64,000 nucleotides of DNA from Pristionchus mayeri. Taxonomy: Eukaryota > Nematoda > Chromadorea > Rhabditida > Neodiplogasteridae. The notes beneath the pieces are model-generated. The model worked only from the letters and a program-made list of their open reading frames with translations, was not told the origin of the DNA and did no database searches. Location of the stretch: NCBI GenBank assembly GCA_036245805.1, contig BTRK01000005.1:36747469-36811468 (forward strand). The letters are read 5' to 3'. Below are positions 23,284 through 54,440 of the stretch, in pieces; within the stretch, counting starts at the first letter, position 1, and every line of letters starts with the position of its first letter. Position numbers and translations under genes: made by a program.

Positions 23284-24240
23284 CTTGAATCTACTGAATT
23301 AAAAACATTAGAGCATCAAAAGATGCGGGATAAACGAGGCTGTCGTAAACACAAATGAGAACTTCTATTGAAGCCATGGCTTCAGCACACTCGACGGTCC
23401 ACAAAAGGGTAAGAAAGTAATGGAGGGACAGAAAGTGAAAGAGAGAAGAGGCTCAAAAGGAAAGAGTGGGATGAGGAACGGTAAAGCCAAGATGAAATGC
23501 AGTACACGGACGGAATACTAAGCCCCTATTCGCCCACTACCCGCCACAGGCAATGTAAATGGAGGTAATTATAATTAATACTATCAAGACAAACAATGAA
23601 AAAAAACAACAATAGCGGCGGAAAGAGGAACAAAACCGAAGAAAAATTTTGAAAACGTTAAGAAACCTTATCAGAGAAATGGCGCACTCGCACACAACAT
23701 AATTTAAATATTGCTATTTTCCGGCTTTTTTGATTTAATCGAATTTTTACTTTACTAATATTGGCTTTTCTCAAAGAAGGGAATTACATATTATACTGGG
23801 GAGATGCCATCCTGGAGGAATCTCCTCTACAAACCGTTGAAGAATTTAAAAATAATTTGCGCAGATTACGGTATTCAAACACCAATCCGCTTGTGAGACT
23901 GCTCCATCAAGGCAATCTTTTGTTTGCTCATATTTTCCATCTTATTTCCGGTGTAGCTGACTCGACTACTATTCGGTCCTTTCTATTCAAGAACTACGAC
24001 GGATGAGATCCATTTCGTAATGCCGCCTTTGCCATATAATAGGCTGCATGACGTCATAATTCTCACCCGAACTTAGTGCCACTCTCTCACCAGTCAGAGA
24101 GAGCGAGAGGCTATGCGAAATCAAGAGGGCGCCTACCGTCTTGGCTAATCCACTTTGCTACCAGGGGCAGAAACAACTTACCGCACTATCTTAGGAAGTA
24201 CCTTTTTCCTTCCCATTAGAGGCAGTCTTTAGTTTAATCC
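23284..24240. other. intergenic; one unexplained open frame
   Basis: 23400-23480 is purine-rich. From 23764 to 24006 (+) a frame of about 80 codons stays open and looks protein-like (GNYILYWGDAILEE... LLHQGNLLFAHIF), with no ATG near its start and no clear splice partners. I cannot assign a function. The far end overlaps a MITE. Confidence 0.3.
23999..24080. mobile_element. palindromic MITE (ACTAGGTC family), left arm damaged
   Basis: It reads GGATGAGATCCATTTCGTAA at the left and ACCCGAACTTAGTGCC at the right, with GCCGCCTTTGCC / GGCTGCATGACGTC inner arms. The outermost left bases are missing. Confidence 0.6.
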
Positions 24241-24246
24241 CCAGAC

Positions 24247-24340
24247 AGCATCTCCGACGGATCCGAGTCGGTCGACTCCGCCCACTGGGACATGGAGAAC
24301 AAGATCGAGGTCGCTCCGCTCTTAGTTATCGCCAAGATGG
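24247..24340 (+). CDS. possible orphan exon, plus strand
   Basis: Between a good acceptor (TTAATCCCCAG) and a good donor (ATG|GTGAGA) there is a frame reading SISDGSESVDSAHWDMENK then IEVAPLLVIAKM. Composition and splice signals look genuine, but I found no neighbouring exons on the same strand before the palindrome at 24.6 kb. It may be part of a small gene or a remnant cut off by that element. Confidence 0.3.
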
Positions 24341-24612
24341 TGAGATACATGTTTAGTATACTGTCATCTCGTTGTTTCATGCATGGTATCATTCTCGGGA
24401 TATGCTCAGTGTACATATGTGCCCAACAGCTCATCTTCTTTCTTCGCCAAGCCAACATCTTCAACATTCTCTTACCACTGCCATGTACAACCAGAAACTA
24501 CTTCTCGAGGTTTCCAATTCCTTCTCATCCTTTATTATTTAGACCACTGGTGGGAAACAACAGCAAACAGGAATCAAACGATAATTAGAAGCTTATTTTA
24601 TGAAATGCATAG

Positions 24613-25822
24613 GAGAGACTTTTTCACTCAGTGAACATATTTGTGAAGACCCTTGGCATTAGGCCAAAAATCGAATTCCTCCAAAATGTGCCCACATGCA
24701 GTACTCGGTGGGTGTAGCACAGTGGTGGCATATTTAGTGATCTAGGTCAAGCGCTGAGAAATTCACCGAACGTTCTCTGAAGGATTACGGTATTCATTTT
24801 TTTCTCTTTAGCTCTCGATTGGAACGGCGCATATCTAGAAAGACGCGCTGTAGCCTACTCATTATCTGACCCAATTTTCATCTCAAACGAATTCAAATTC
24901 ATCGCCGGTAAAAAATTCAAATTTTGAATTTAAATTTTAGCTCTTTCAGATGCTAAGGGTTAACCGTTTTTATTTCAAATTTGAATTGATCAAGTTGATA
25001 CCTCTTTACTGAAAAATTATTTTAAAAAATAAAATACCATCTTGCGAGAAATTCGCAAAAATGTGGTGATACAGTACCCACGGTACCCAAATCGAATCCG
25101 AGGGAAAATGTTTTAGAGGTATCCTACACGCAGTACTCGATGAGGCTAATCCACCAACATCAACAATTTTTTCGATTTCCATCCGCGCGCGCCAGAGCGC
25201 TGATGTTAAAATTTTCGAGAGATTACGGTAGTTTGTTTAACATCGGCGCGCTGGCGCGCGCGGATAGAAATCGAAATTCTGTTGATGATGGTAGATTAGC
25301 CTCGTCAAGTACTGCGTGAGGGATACCTCTAAAACATTTTCCCTCGGATTCGATTTGGGTACCGTGGGTACTGTATCACCACATTTTTGCAAATTTCTCG
25401 CAAGATGGTATTTTAATTTTTTAAATAATTTTTCAGTAAATAGGTATCAACTTGATCAATTCAAATTTGAAATAAAAACGGTTAACCCTTAGCATCTGAA
25501 AGAGCTAAAATTTAAATTCAAAATTTGAATTTTTTACCGGCGATGAATTTGAATTCGTTTGAGATGAAAATTGGGTCAGATAATGAGTAGGCTACAGCGC
25601 GTCTTTCTAGATATGCGCCGTTCCAATCGAGAGCTAAAGAGAAAAAAATGAACACCGTAATCCTTCAGAGAACGTTCGGTGAATTTCTCAGCGCTTGACC
25701 TAGATCACTAAATATGCCACCACTGTGCTACACCCACCGAGTACTGCATGTGGGCACATTTTGGAGGAATTCGATTTTTGGCCTAATGCCAAGTATATGT
25801 TCACTGACTGAAAAAGTCTCTC
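24613..25822. mobile_element. ~1.2-kb near-perfect palindrome (foldback element)
   Basis: The left end GAGAGACTTTTTCACTCAGTG is mirrored by the right end near 25800-25822. The arms of about 590 bp match almost throughout, with the centre near 25216. A left-only insertion of a few bases near 24650 and minor substitutions are the main differences. Landmarks in both arms are GGCATTAGGCC, GGGTACTGTATCACC and CCGCGCGCGCCAG. No coding content. Confidence 0.85.
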
Positions 25823-26023
25823 ATAGAATGGATAACATTAGAGAGCCTTCCACTCTTCTGCAAAGAATGAGAAAGAGACGCTTCTGCAGAGAAGTTCAAC
25901 ACATAGGAATAACAACAAATGATTACATGAAAAGCCAATTTACGATCGAAAGATAACTACTGAGTGGTACGGTATCTAATCAATGGGTACGGTATCGCGA
26001 GTACGGTATCTCGCCAGGTCTCC

Positions 26024-45620
<19,597 letters not shown>

Positions 45621-45640
45621 TTGATGTCGATACCTGAACA
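45621..45640 (-). promoter_or_regulatory. possible spliced-leader acceptor before the giant gene
   Basis: On the minus strand GTTCAG ends 13 nt before the ATG at 45620. A 3' splice site this close to a start with no convincing upstream coding exon is the usual signature of SL trans-splicing in nematodes. Inference only. Confidence 0.4.
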
Positions 45641-46495
45641 ACGGAGAGCTATTGTTCTTAGTACAGAGAAATAAACAGGAATAAAACAAAGAAAGTCAAC
45701 ACCTATGTGCTAGAAAGCAAAACAACGTTTTCCCGGGCGAAAGAACTATCAGATAAGATGATAAAAAAGGCCAGGATGTGCCAAACGAGGCCTTTTCTCA
45801 GTCAACTATGAAGATTTGCAAATTAAATAACAATCTAAAACAGAAAACAATGAAACATGAAACTAACGGGAACTGAAAAATAAAACTGTTCACTCTCCCT
45901 GATCAGGCCCGAAATTGGCGCCGACTCTCTTCAGTTCACGTGATCTCTCGTTTTTTTCCAGAAAAAGCGCATTTCTTGCACAAACATCATACCGTAATTT
46001 TATTTTTTTTTTCTTATTGCATTGAAAATCATTTATAGTATTTTGTATATTTTAATAAACGTGTTTGATTGATTGTAGTGTCAGGACTCGGAATTAACGC
46101 TAGTATCCGGGATTGTCGTCCGCATCATGCAATCTAATAGTAATGGGGAGGCATAGACCCCTGTACAATAACCTATCGTTTCCTATTAGTAGGTTTCCTA
46201 TATCTGTGGCACACTATCTGTACCGTACTCCCATTTGGACATAATGCGCTAACACATTACAGTAGCAATTGCATTTAAATCCTGCTACCGTACTCTGGAC
46301 AGCGTGTTACGGTAGGAGACGTTCTACAGAAGTAATCACAAATCAGCACCGACTCTCTACACTTCACATTACCTCTGAACGGTCAGACAGAGCGAGAAAT
46401 CACTGGAATTGAAATAAATAATGTTCCCATGCCGTGCCTTCCCACCAACAGAAGAGGCTATTCAGCGCTCTGCCGGCCATCGTTAGCTGCTCGTA
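45640..46495. other. intergenic, no gene seen
   Basis: A/T-rich with TACGGTA/TACCGTA motifs. A poly-T run lies near 46000. There is no exon with good splice signals on either strand. Confidence 0.4.
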
Positions 46496-46498
46496 GCG

Positions 46499-46587
46499 GA
46501 ATTAGGTCGGATGAGAGCTGTTACGTCATTCCGCCTTTGACAAATCAAAGGCCGCATGACGTTATGGTTATTATTCGACCTAGTGCC
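46499..46587. mobile_element. palindromic MITE (ACTAGGTC family)
   Basis: AATTAGGTCGGATGAGAGCT at the left, TTCGACCTAGTGCCC at the right, with a TTTGACAAATCAAAG centre. Confidence 0.75.
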
Positions 46588-46589
46588 CA

Positions 46590-47690
46590 CCTTACTCACT
46601 TCCACTCGTTTCTCTCACTGTTCTCTTGTCCTTCGAGTGAACAGCCCCTCCTACACTCTGCAGCTGCTGCTTAAGCCAAAGCAACCACGTGAGTAGATTC
46701 CATAATCCACCTTTCATTGGGCCATACTCTGGCGCCGACACCCTGGCACTAGTGTTGCTGTAGAGGCGAATGCATCCACCGTACTCAGTTCGGATGGTAC
46801 CGTACTCCGTTCGGTATAGAACCCAACACGGTGCCATGCTATAGAACCGGATCCTCGTACTATTCCTCCCTGGTACCGTAACCCTTCGAAACTTCATAAT
46901 GTTCTTCTCACTCATCCCCGGTACGCCTATGTACCCCTTTCGAAAATCTCTCCAGTCACTCAGCCGCAGCCAACGGACCGCACGTCTGACTCTCATCAAT
47001 TTGCATGCTTTCTCGCTCTGTCTAACTATAATTTCGGTCTAACAGAGAGAGAGTGTGAAACGAGAAGAAACAATGCCGAAATTAACACTATCAGAGAACA
47101 AGATCTAACTATCTTTCTCTACCTCTCTCTATATATCGCACATTCTCTGGTTGGTGGAACAGAGCGAGAGAGTGTGTGAACTGGAGAGACTTAATGGCAA
47201 TTCCTTCTCGCAAGGGTAGGGAACATTGCCGCCCGCGCCGCCGGTGAGGGCCATGGCCTCCTATTCATGCTCGCTCCCCTGACTAACAGGTCGCCGCCGG
47301 ATATGGTGGGAATTATCAACCCACTCCCTCACTTTCGCACGATCTCTCGTCGGATAGGCTAGAGAGTGTGGGAACTTGAGAGGTTTAATTCATAATTTTC
47401 TTCTTCTACCTCACCAATCCGTTTGCAACATCTAGCTGCCACATCCCATCCCATTCCCCATGAGCTTGATCTGAGTAAGCGAACAGAGCAAGCGGTGATG
47501 GATTCATTGGGAGCAATCGTCTGGCTCTCTCGCTTTTTCGAGCTCTCTCGCACTGACTGACCAGGCCGAGATTACGGTGCAGACACTTTTGCCCTATTGT
47601 TTACTCATGGTCGAATGTGCATTGGATACTATACCCGGCGCATTTTGATGACCGGCGAGAGAGCATACGATATGAAGAGAGTCAGACACT
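46590..47690. other. intergenic with CTCTCG/CGAGAG hairpin fragments
   Basis: Several short mirror pairs of the type CACACTCTCTCG / CGAGAGAGTGTGTGAA occur near 47030-47070, 47120-47190 and 47325-47380. They are relics of a small dispersed palindrome family. No gene is supported. Confidence 0.4.
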
Positions 47691-49200
47691 CACTGCATCT
47701 AGCAAACTACGGTAGATAACACGCAGTCTTCCATAAACAACAATTGACATGCAGTATTCTCTTATTGTATACATTTCCTGGACTAGGCGCCCACATTCGA
47801 TGTTCTGCTCGTATGATTTCCTTGCGGGTTGGATGATTTAGGTTTCACTCTCACTGCATAAGTCGAATGGTTTCGAATGCAACAATGAGCGCTGGTCTTG
47901 CTTCCAAATAAATATTATCTATCTATCTATCTCGAGATTCCCGTCGCGTCCTCGCCCGACCCCATTGTGCTCCTCTCAAACAGTGGCAGTAGTGAGCGGC
48001 GATCTCTCACTTTTCCAAACTCTCACGCACTTTCTCTTACCGGCGAGAGAGCGTGCGATATGAAGAGAGTCACTCACTCCCATTTTACTATATCTAGCAA
48101 ACTACGGTAGATAACACGTAGTCTTCAATAAACAACAATTGCTATAGTATCCTGATACTGTATTCATTTCCAGGTCTACGGTCCTTCAATTTGAGATTCT
48201 GCTATTCTGACTGCAGTGTGAGTTGGATAGAGTTCTCTTGTTCGGGAATTTTTTTCAATTTTCCAATAGCGAGAACAAAGGGTACTCTTACTCATCTCAT
48301 TTTCTAAAAACATCCATTGTGTGGTGGAATTTCTAATAGCTTAGAAAACTATTTGAAATTTGACGATTGAGCTTCAACGATCAATGACCCCCTTTTCCTT
48401 GTGCTTTCTTATTTCCCAATAATTTTCCAATAAGAGGTCACTAATTGTAAGTGACCGTCACTTCCAATGAACAGTCTCCTCATTTTGCTATTGAGAAGGA
48501 GGGAGGGGGGGGGGGGGGGTTATTTTCCAATAACGATTTTTTTTCCAACAATAGAACTCTAGAGTTAGATGATTTAGGTTTCACTCTCATTGCATTAGTC
48601 GAATGGTTTCGAATGCAACAATGAGAGTCAAGTTACTACAAAACAGGGTCAAGTTACTACAAAACAAACTTTCTAATCGTTTTTTGAGATCCAGCTCATG
48701 CCAGGATGGTTGGAAATGCTTTCTTTCTCTCTCTCTCTACCAGGCAAGAGAACATGCGACTATGGAGATAGCCCAGAATAGTTGAGAAATTGAGAGTGTG
48801 AGAACCATGCTTCTTTTTTTCTCGTATCATTTTAAGATGCCGATGATATACCCGGAGATTCCCGTCGCGTCCTTGCTCATCATCGAAGCGCCACTCACAG
48901 TTCGCGCAGGTGAACGGTACTCTCTCCATTTTCGACACACACGCACACTCTCTCTCCTGCGGCACAGAGATCCCATTTGACCTGCTCTACTCCGGTAGGT
49001 CAAACGTAGTCTGCCGTATCCAGAAATTGCTATAGCTATCCTGATACTGTATCAATTTCCTGAACTACGCTCTCCCAACTCGTGATTCAACTATTCTGAC
49101 TGCATTGTGAGTTTGACTATGTAGGTTTCACGCTCACTGTATAAACCGGATGGTTTCGAATTCAACAATAGGAGCAGCTCTTCAAATAAACATTATAATT
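47690..49200 (+). repeat. three diverged tandem units with TACGGTAG and CGAATGGTTTCGAAT
   Basis: Units near 47690-47960, 48090-48300 and 48985-49200 share AGCAAACTACGGTAGATAAC (or a cognate), CTGATACTGTAT...TTTCC, a GATTCTGCTATTCTGACTGCA-like segment (diverged) and a GGTTTCACTCTCACTGCATA tail; AGATTCCCGTCGCGTCC follows the first and precedes the third. Detached pieces lie at 48565-48625 and 58740-58795. The third unit is pushed away by inserted DNA holding a long G run (48510-48520). No coding potential was seen. Confidence 0.6.
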
Positions 49201-49299
49201 GATTCTTGAGAGCCATTCGCTCTACGCATGTCCCATTTTGTATTTCCATAATGTGGCGTTACTTCTCGCAAAAAAATGTCAGAAGTGAAAAAAAAAGTG

Positions 49300-50240
49300 T
49301 TACTTCTCCCACTTCTAGGGACGGCAACGGTGTTAACGAACGAGCAAAACAATTCACAAATTGGTATGCAATTGAAAGCTATGTCTACCCCATTTCGACT
49401 TTTCAGTTTAGTTTTAAAAAATAATTATCAAATCAAGAGAAAAACAATAATAAACATAAGTCGAAAAGCCGACGCTTTCAGTCCAAGTGGAGCGCATCTC
49501 AAGTCACTCCTTTACTCCTACCTATCGCAAACTGAAAGACTTGTAGTTACATGACTAACGTCGAAACGATGTCGTATTTAATTATTCTGTGTATAGCGCA
49601 CTCTGAAAAATCTGAATGACGTAATCGAAGAAGAATACAACCTTTAATCGGCCAAGAAGGCAAAATCAATTACTACTCCTGCTCAAGCTACGGTAGTTCG
49701 TCGAGACAAATCCACAATAATCAGTTTTAAATCAATATCTATAAATGGGCGAACTGTTCGCGCTTTGTTTTTCTCATAAAAATCGATTTACTCATTGTAA
49801 ACAACATACTATAAAAGATCGCATGAACAGTTCGCCCTTTACGAGATATAATTAAAAAACCAAATTTACAACGGTAAAATGCTCAACTTTGACGGCCTCA
49901 TTCTCTAATATCTTATATCTTATATTTATTTTTATTGTGAAAACAATTTTTTGCGTTTGATAATCTGCTTAAACTGAGGAAATGAAGCTTCAACACTTAA
50001 TTCTGAAAACACGTATATTTTCGATCACGTCATGCTTCTCCAGTTCTGCAATATTTCTCTTTTTGCCATGCTTGATGTTCTTTCAATAAGTGTTCATATT
50101 CATTCCAATCAATAAAATACTTCAAATATCACATTAAATTTTTTTTTTTAATGTTTTAAAATATTGAAAGAATTTGGCTTGAAAAGTACGGTAGTTTGAA
50201 AGCAAAAGCGTCGGAGGTAGGCAACCAATATTCTGTACTC
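49300..50240. other. A/T-rich spacer, no gene seen
   Basis: No exon or clear repeat was found. Flanking short matches to 56465-56520 (GTTACTTCTC, TTCTCGCAAAAAAATG) suggest that this segment is inserted into the left arm of the larger inverted repeat around the TPD52-like gene. Confidence 0.4.
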
Positions 50241-50254
50241 AAAAATTCCCGTTG

Positions 50255-52030
50255 CCGTCCTTACCCACTTCGGAAGTCACTTCGGAAGTGACATTTTTAC
50301 AAGTCAAATTAACTCTCACCACGAATATCCTTGCGCGCGTCGGTAGTACGGTAGCCCTTTGGCAATTTGCCAAGTCTGGGAGAGAAACTGACCTCTGCTG
50401 TTTCTCTTCGATTATCGATTTTTCTCACTTCATTATTGTGTTTATTGATTATTAAACTTGCTCTACTGATGCACGCGCACTATTTCAGTACGGTATGTGC
50501 TCTTCCTGAGCTTAATTCGAGCTCCGATCGGAGGAGAAACGTAAAGGTTTGTTCCATCTTTCCCGATATTAGCATTTTCCTCTCTTTTCACTAATTACTA
50601 GTGTTATTTCGATATATACTCGGTGGTTTACGTTTCCTGACCTATTTTTTAGCTACGGCTCCCTTCCTACACGTTATCTTTTAAATATTTTCACTAAATA
50701 TCGCTCCCGCAGGTGTTTCAACAAATCACAAGCGGGTCTTCCCCGAGAGAATCGACGTGAGGGCGGCAGAATCACGACTGGTCTGCCGGAGGAGCACTAA
50801 AGGTTGGTCCAACTATATTTTTATTTAAATTTAGCCCTCTTTTCACCAACTACTAGTGTTTCTTCGATATAGACTCGGTCCATTACCTTTCCTGACCGCC
50901 TTTTGAGCCACGGCTCCCTTCCTACACGTTCACTTTTAAATATTTTGACCTAATATCGCTAAATATCGCTTCCGCAGGTGTTTAAACAAAGAACAAGTGG
51001 TTGTTCTCTGTGAGGAACGAGAGCTGGCCGGCGCGATCGAGGAGTTTCCGCCACGGGAAGCACCAGCGGTTGGTTCAACTATATTTTTTATTTAAATTTA
51101 GCCCTCTTTTCACTAACTACTAGTGTTTCTTCGAAATAGACTCGGTCCATTACCCTTCCTGACCGCCTTTTGAGCCACGGCTCCCTTCCTACACGTTCAC
51201 TTTTAAATATTTTGGCTAAATATCGCTCCCGCAGGTGTTTCAACAAATCACATGTGGCTCTTCATCGTAAAGAACGAGTGCTGGATGGCGGGATCAAGGA
51301 GTTTCCGCCACTGGAAGCATCAAAGGTTGGTTCAACTATATTTGTATTTAAATTTAGCCCTTTTCTTTACCAACTACTAGTGTTATTTCGATATAGATCG
51401 GTCCATTACCTTTGCTGACCGCCTTTTGAGCCACGGCTCCCTTCCTACACGTTCACTTTTAAATATTTTGGCTAAATATCGCTCCCGCAGGTGTTTCAAC
51501 AAATCACATGTGGCTCTTCATCGTAAGGAACGAGTGCTGGACGGCGGGATCAAGGAGTTTCCGCCACTGGAAGCATCAAAGGTTGGTTCAACTATATTTG
51601 TATTTAAATTTAGCCCTTTTTTTTTACCAACTACTAGTGTTATTTCGATATAGATCGGTCCATTACCTTTGCTGACCGCCTTTTGAGCCACGGCTCCCTT
51701 CCTACACGTTCACTTTTAAATATTTTGGCTAAATATCGCTCCCGCAGGTGTTTCAACAAATCACATGTGGCTCTTCATCGTAAGGAACGAGTGCTGGACG
51801 GCGGGATCAAGGAGTTTCCGCCACTGGAAGCATCAAAGGTTGGTTCAACTATATTTGTATTTAAATTTAGCCCTTTTTTTTACCAACTACTAGTGTTATT
51901 TCGATATAGATCGGTCCATTACCTTTGCTGACCGCCTTTTGAGCTACGGCTCACTTCCTACATGTTCTCTTTTAAATATTTTCACTAAATATCGCTTCCG
52001 CAGGTGTTTCAACGAATTTCGGATGATTTT
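50255..52030 (+). repeat. left array of ~257-bp exon-like units
   Basis: Units begin near 50650, 50905, 51170, 51427, 51684 and 51940 with AGCCACGGCTCCCTTCCTAC. Each has a splice-acceptor-like CGCTCCCGCAG, a 91-nt GC-rich block (frame CFNKSHVALHRKERVLDGGI) and a donor-like AAG|GTTGGT. Ninety-one is not a multiple of three, and the first unit's block has a stop, so splicing all blocks together would not keep frame. The mirror-image array lies at 54440-56470. Transposon-internal repeats or non-coding exon copies are both possible. Confidence 0.75.
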
Positions 52031-52049
52031 TTTGGCAGATTTCGGATGT

Positions 52050-52413
52050 TCCATGATTGGAAGACGAGATCAAATTGGGAATGATGCCGATATTGTTGAG
52101 GTAATATCTTGAATATGTTTCTATAATTTTTTACTCGCGCTTCGCTCGCATTCATAAGCCAACTAAAATTGTTTATGAGAGAGCGAAGAGACGGAGGAGG
52201 TGGAGTAGTGTGTGTGTAGTGGAGGTTGAGAGAGTAGATGCTGTTAAAGGGAAGGCAAGGGTAGGATAGTGGTGGAGTACATAGTTAGGTTAAATATCGC
52301 AGCTTTCGGAATGCTCGGGGTATTGCACGGTAGACATGCGAGGAGATTGTAGTAAGAAAAGATGAATGAATTTGCCAACTTGTAATTGTTTTTATTAGTA
52401 AGTGTGATTGCAG
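52050..52413 (+). other. region upstream of the TPD52-like exons
   Basis: After the last array unit, an exon-like block at about 52033-52098 (acceptor TTTTTTTGGCAG, donor GAG|GTAATA) contains ATG and MIGRRDQIGNDADIVE. Its phase does not fit the next exon, so the first coding exon of the TPD52-like gene is unresolved. The rest is purine-rich. Confidence 0.3.
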
Positions 52414-53819
52414 TCGCTGATGATGCATTCGAGGCGAATGGAATGCAGCTGAGTGATGCGGAGAGGGAACTCATCAAGGAAGAACTCAAGAAGGTACTGT
52501 AGCATCCTGAGAGAGGGTACGGTAGGAGAAGTCCACGGTACGCAGTAGCTGTATCGATGAAATGATCGTGCATGGAATTACAGCGTGGCAAATGCAATGC
52601 TGGACTTTTATTTCTTGCGATGCGCTCTTTTCCCTGCATAGCATTCCTCTATTTATTCGGAGTGCCATTTATTTCGGGGACAAAACTTTTGTTTTGTCAT
52701 GTTACTATGCTTCTGATTTACTAAAAAGTGATGAATTGCAGACCGAGGACGAGATTCTGACTCTTCGCCAGGTGCTGAATGCCCGCCAGAAGCACGCTTC
52801 CGAGCTGAAGAGGTGAGGAATACTGTCGTAGTCTGACTATCTCCTTGTCCCACACTCCCAGTCTAAAAATTGAAATAGCATGTAAAAATGGAATAAAGTC
52901 CAAGTTTATGAATGCAATTGCGTTTTTGATGAACTTGTATTATTATTTCGTTAGCTTGATAATCGAGAATCTATCAACTGATGGAATGTTCCTAATTCTA
53001 TAAGTCCTGGGTGCAACTCCACTCTAGCAAGTGTCTCTCTTCAGGAAGTTGGGTCTCTCGCCACTCTCTGAACTCACGCAGGACATCAACAAGAGTCTCA
53101 AGGGAGTCACTGGGTCCGACGCGTGAGTGCCGCCTTCTTTTCATTTCGTTTCATTTAAAACATATTATTGATGTTGTAAGAAATCTATAACCTTATTTTA
53201 CTTTAGAATTGCTCACCCACTATTATGAGTTCAATATCTTGCAAATCTCGAAGCGCTTGAGAAAGCTCGTCTATCGATAATTGATGGTTGTTCTTCAGAT
53301 ACAAGCAGACTTCTGAAGTGGCAGCAGCCACGGCGGAGACCGTCAAGTCCAAGTTCAACGACATGCGCAATTCGTGCATCTTCGATAGCAAGCTGGGCAC
53401 CGCCTACACCACGGTGAGGACGACCATTTCTAGGCTGATTGAGGGAAGAGAAATGGGAATAGGGCGATGATTACTGGGTGTCACACCACAGTCATGATCT
53501 AGGTAAAGGGTACTTTTATATTTAATGCAAGACTAGTGCTGTTAAAGTGTTGTAAGGATCATTTTGTGTGTGCTAGTAATGCTGATTATTTTATTTATCG
53601 TATAGTGGAAGAGCAGACAAATATCGAAGTATGCAGTAGTCGCACCACTTGTAAATAAGTAGGAAAGTCCAGAATGTTGGGGGTACGGTAGTCACTCGAT
53701 CCTCTTCCCTTCAGGCGAAGATGACTGCGTCTACGTCGATCGACAAGCTGTCGGGCGCCGCTCGTGAACCCTCTGCAGCCGCGACTCCTTCCAATGAGCA
53801 GGCCCCGCCCCTTCCCTGA
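52414..53819 (+). CDS. TPD52: TPD52-family (tumour protein D52-like) protein, 5' end unresolved
   Basis: Five exons join in frame: 52414-52493, 52742-52812, 53045-53122, 53299-53413 and 53715-53819. They read EANGMQLSDAERELIKEEL, then a coiled coil TEDEILTLRQVLNARQKHAS, KLGLSPLSELTQDINKSL, and a C-terminal part YKQTSEVAAATAETVKSKF, NDMRNSCIF, ending in a Ser/Pro/Ala-rich tail. The order coiled coil, then [RK]KLGLSPLxEL, then DMRNSxxFxS is diagnostic of the TPD52 family, small cytosolic proteins that homo- and heterodimerise through the coiled coil and act in vesicle trafficking. The visible part is about 149 residues, shorter than vertebrate members because the acidic N-terminus lies upstream. 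The gene sits in the spacer of a large inverted repeat. Confidence 0.85.
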
Positions 53820-54440
53820 ATCAGGGACTGCCCCCTCCCTCCTCCCACTTCCATCCCTTGTTCCAATACGCTGCCGTCCATTCCAGGAGTACACGGTAGC
53901 CCTCCCATCCCTTGTCAGTAGTCTACCATTTATTGTAATCCCCGACATAACACGCACACGCACTCACAGATCAATTTAGAAGACAGATTCATAAACTATT
54001 TGTGTATTATTTGTTGCGGCCTTTACCTACTCTGTCTATGTTTTTCTGCACAAATGAATTGTAAAATTTTAACATTGGGATAAATGTATGCATGTTTATC
54101 ATCGGTTAGCCAGTTAGCATTATATCACCAGAGAGAAATTTGGACATAGGTAGCTACAATTTGATTCGAAAATATATTTTCAACTCAAATTACACGTATG
54201 ATCTATGGTACAAGACTAGGCAGGATATGTACATTGAATTCAAGACTATAATCACTACGAAACATGGAACTACAGCTAATTACAAACATAGATTCACAAT
54301 CATGTGCAGTACCTGCACCGAGCTCGGACGAGAGAGTGCATCAGGAGACCAGAGAATACGCAGCAGTTCCCGGAATGGCTCGAAGGGCGGTCCTCAAATT
54401 ATTGATTTAATGATGGCCACAACGAAGTGATTCGTTGAAA
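53820..54440. other. 3' flank of the TPD52-like gene, no gene seen
   Basis: Likely the 3' UTR and intergenic DNA. A 96-codon open frame at 54140-54430 (+) has no ATG-proximal context or splice support and I do not treat it as a gene. Confidence 0.35.

Noticed and set aside
51170..51931. Repeated 75-82-codon frames in the array left of TPD52
   Set aside because: Each merely spans one ~257-bp unit and includes the presumed intron parts; the exon-like block is 91 nt and cannot be chained in frame.
54140..54430. 96-codon open frame downstream of TPD52
   Set aside because: No splice or homology support, A/T-rich codon use and position in the probable 3' UTR or flank.
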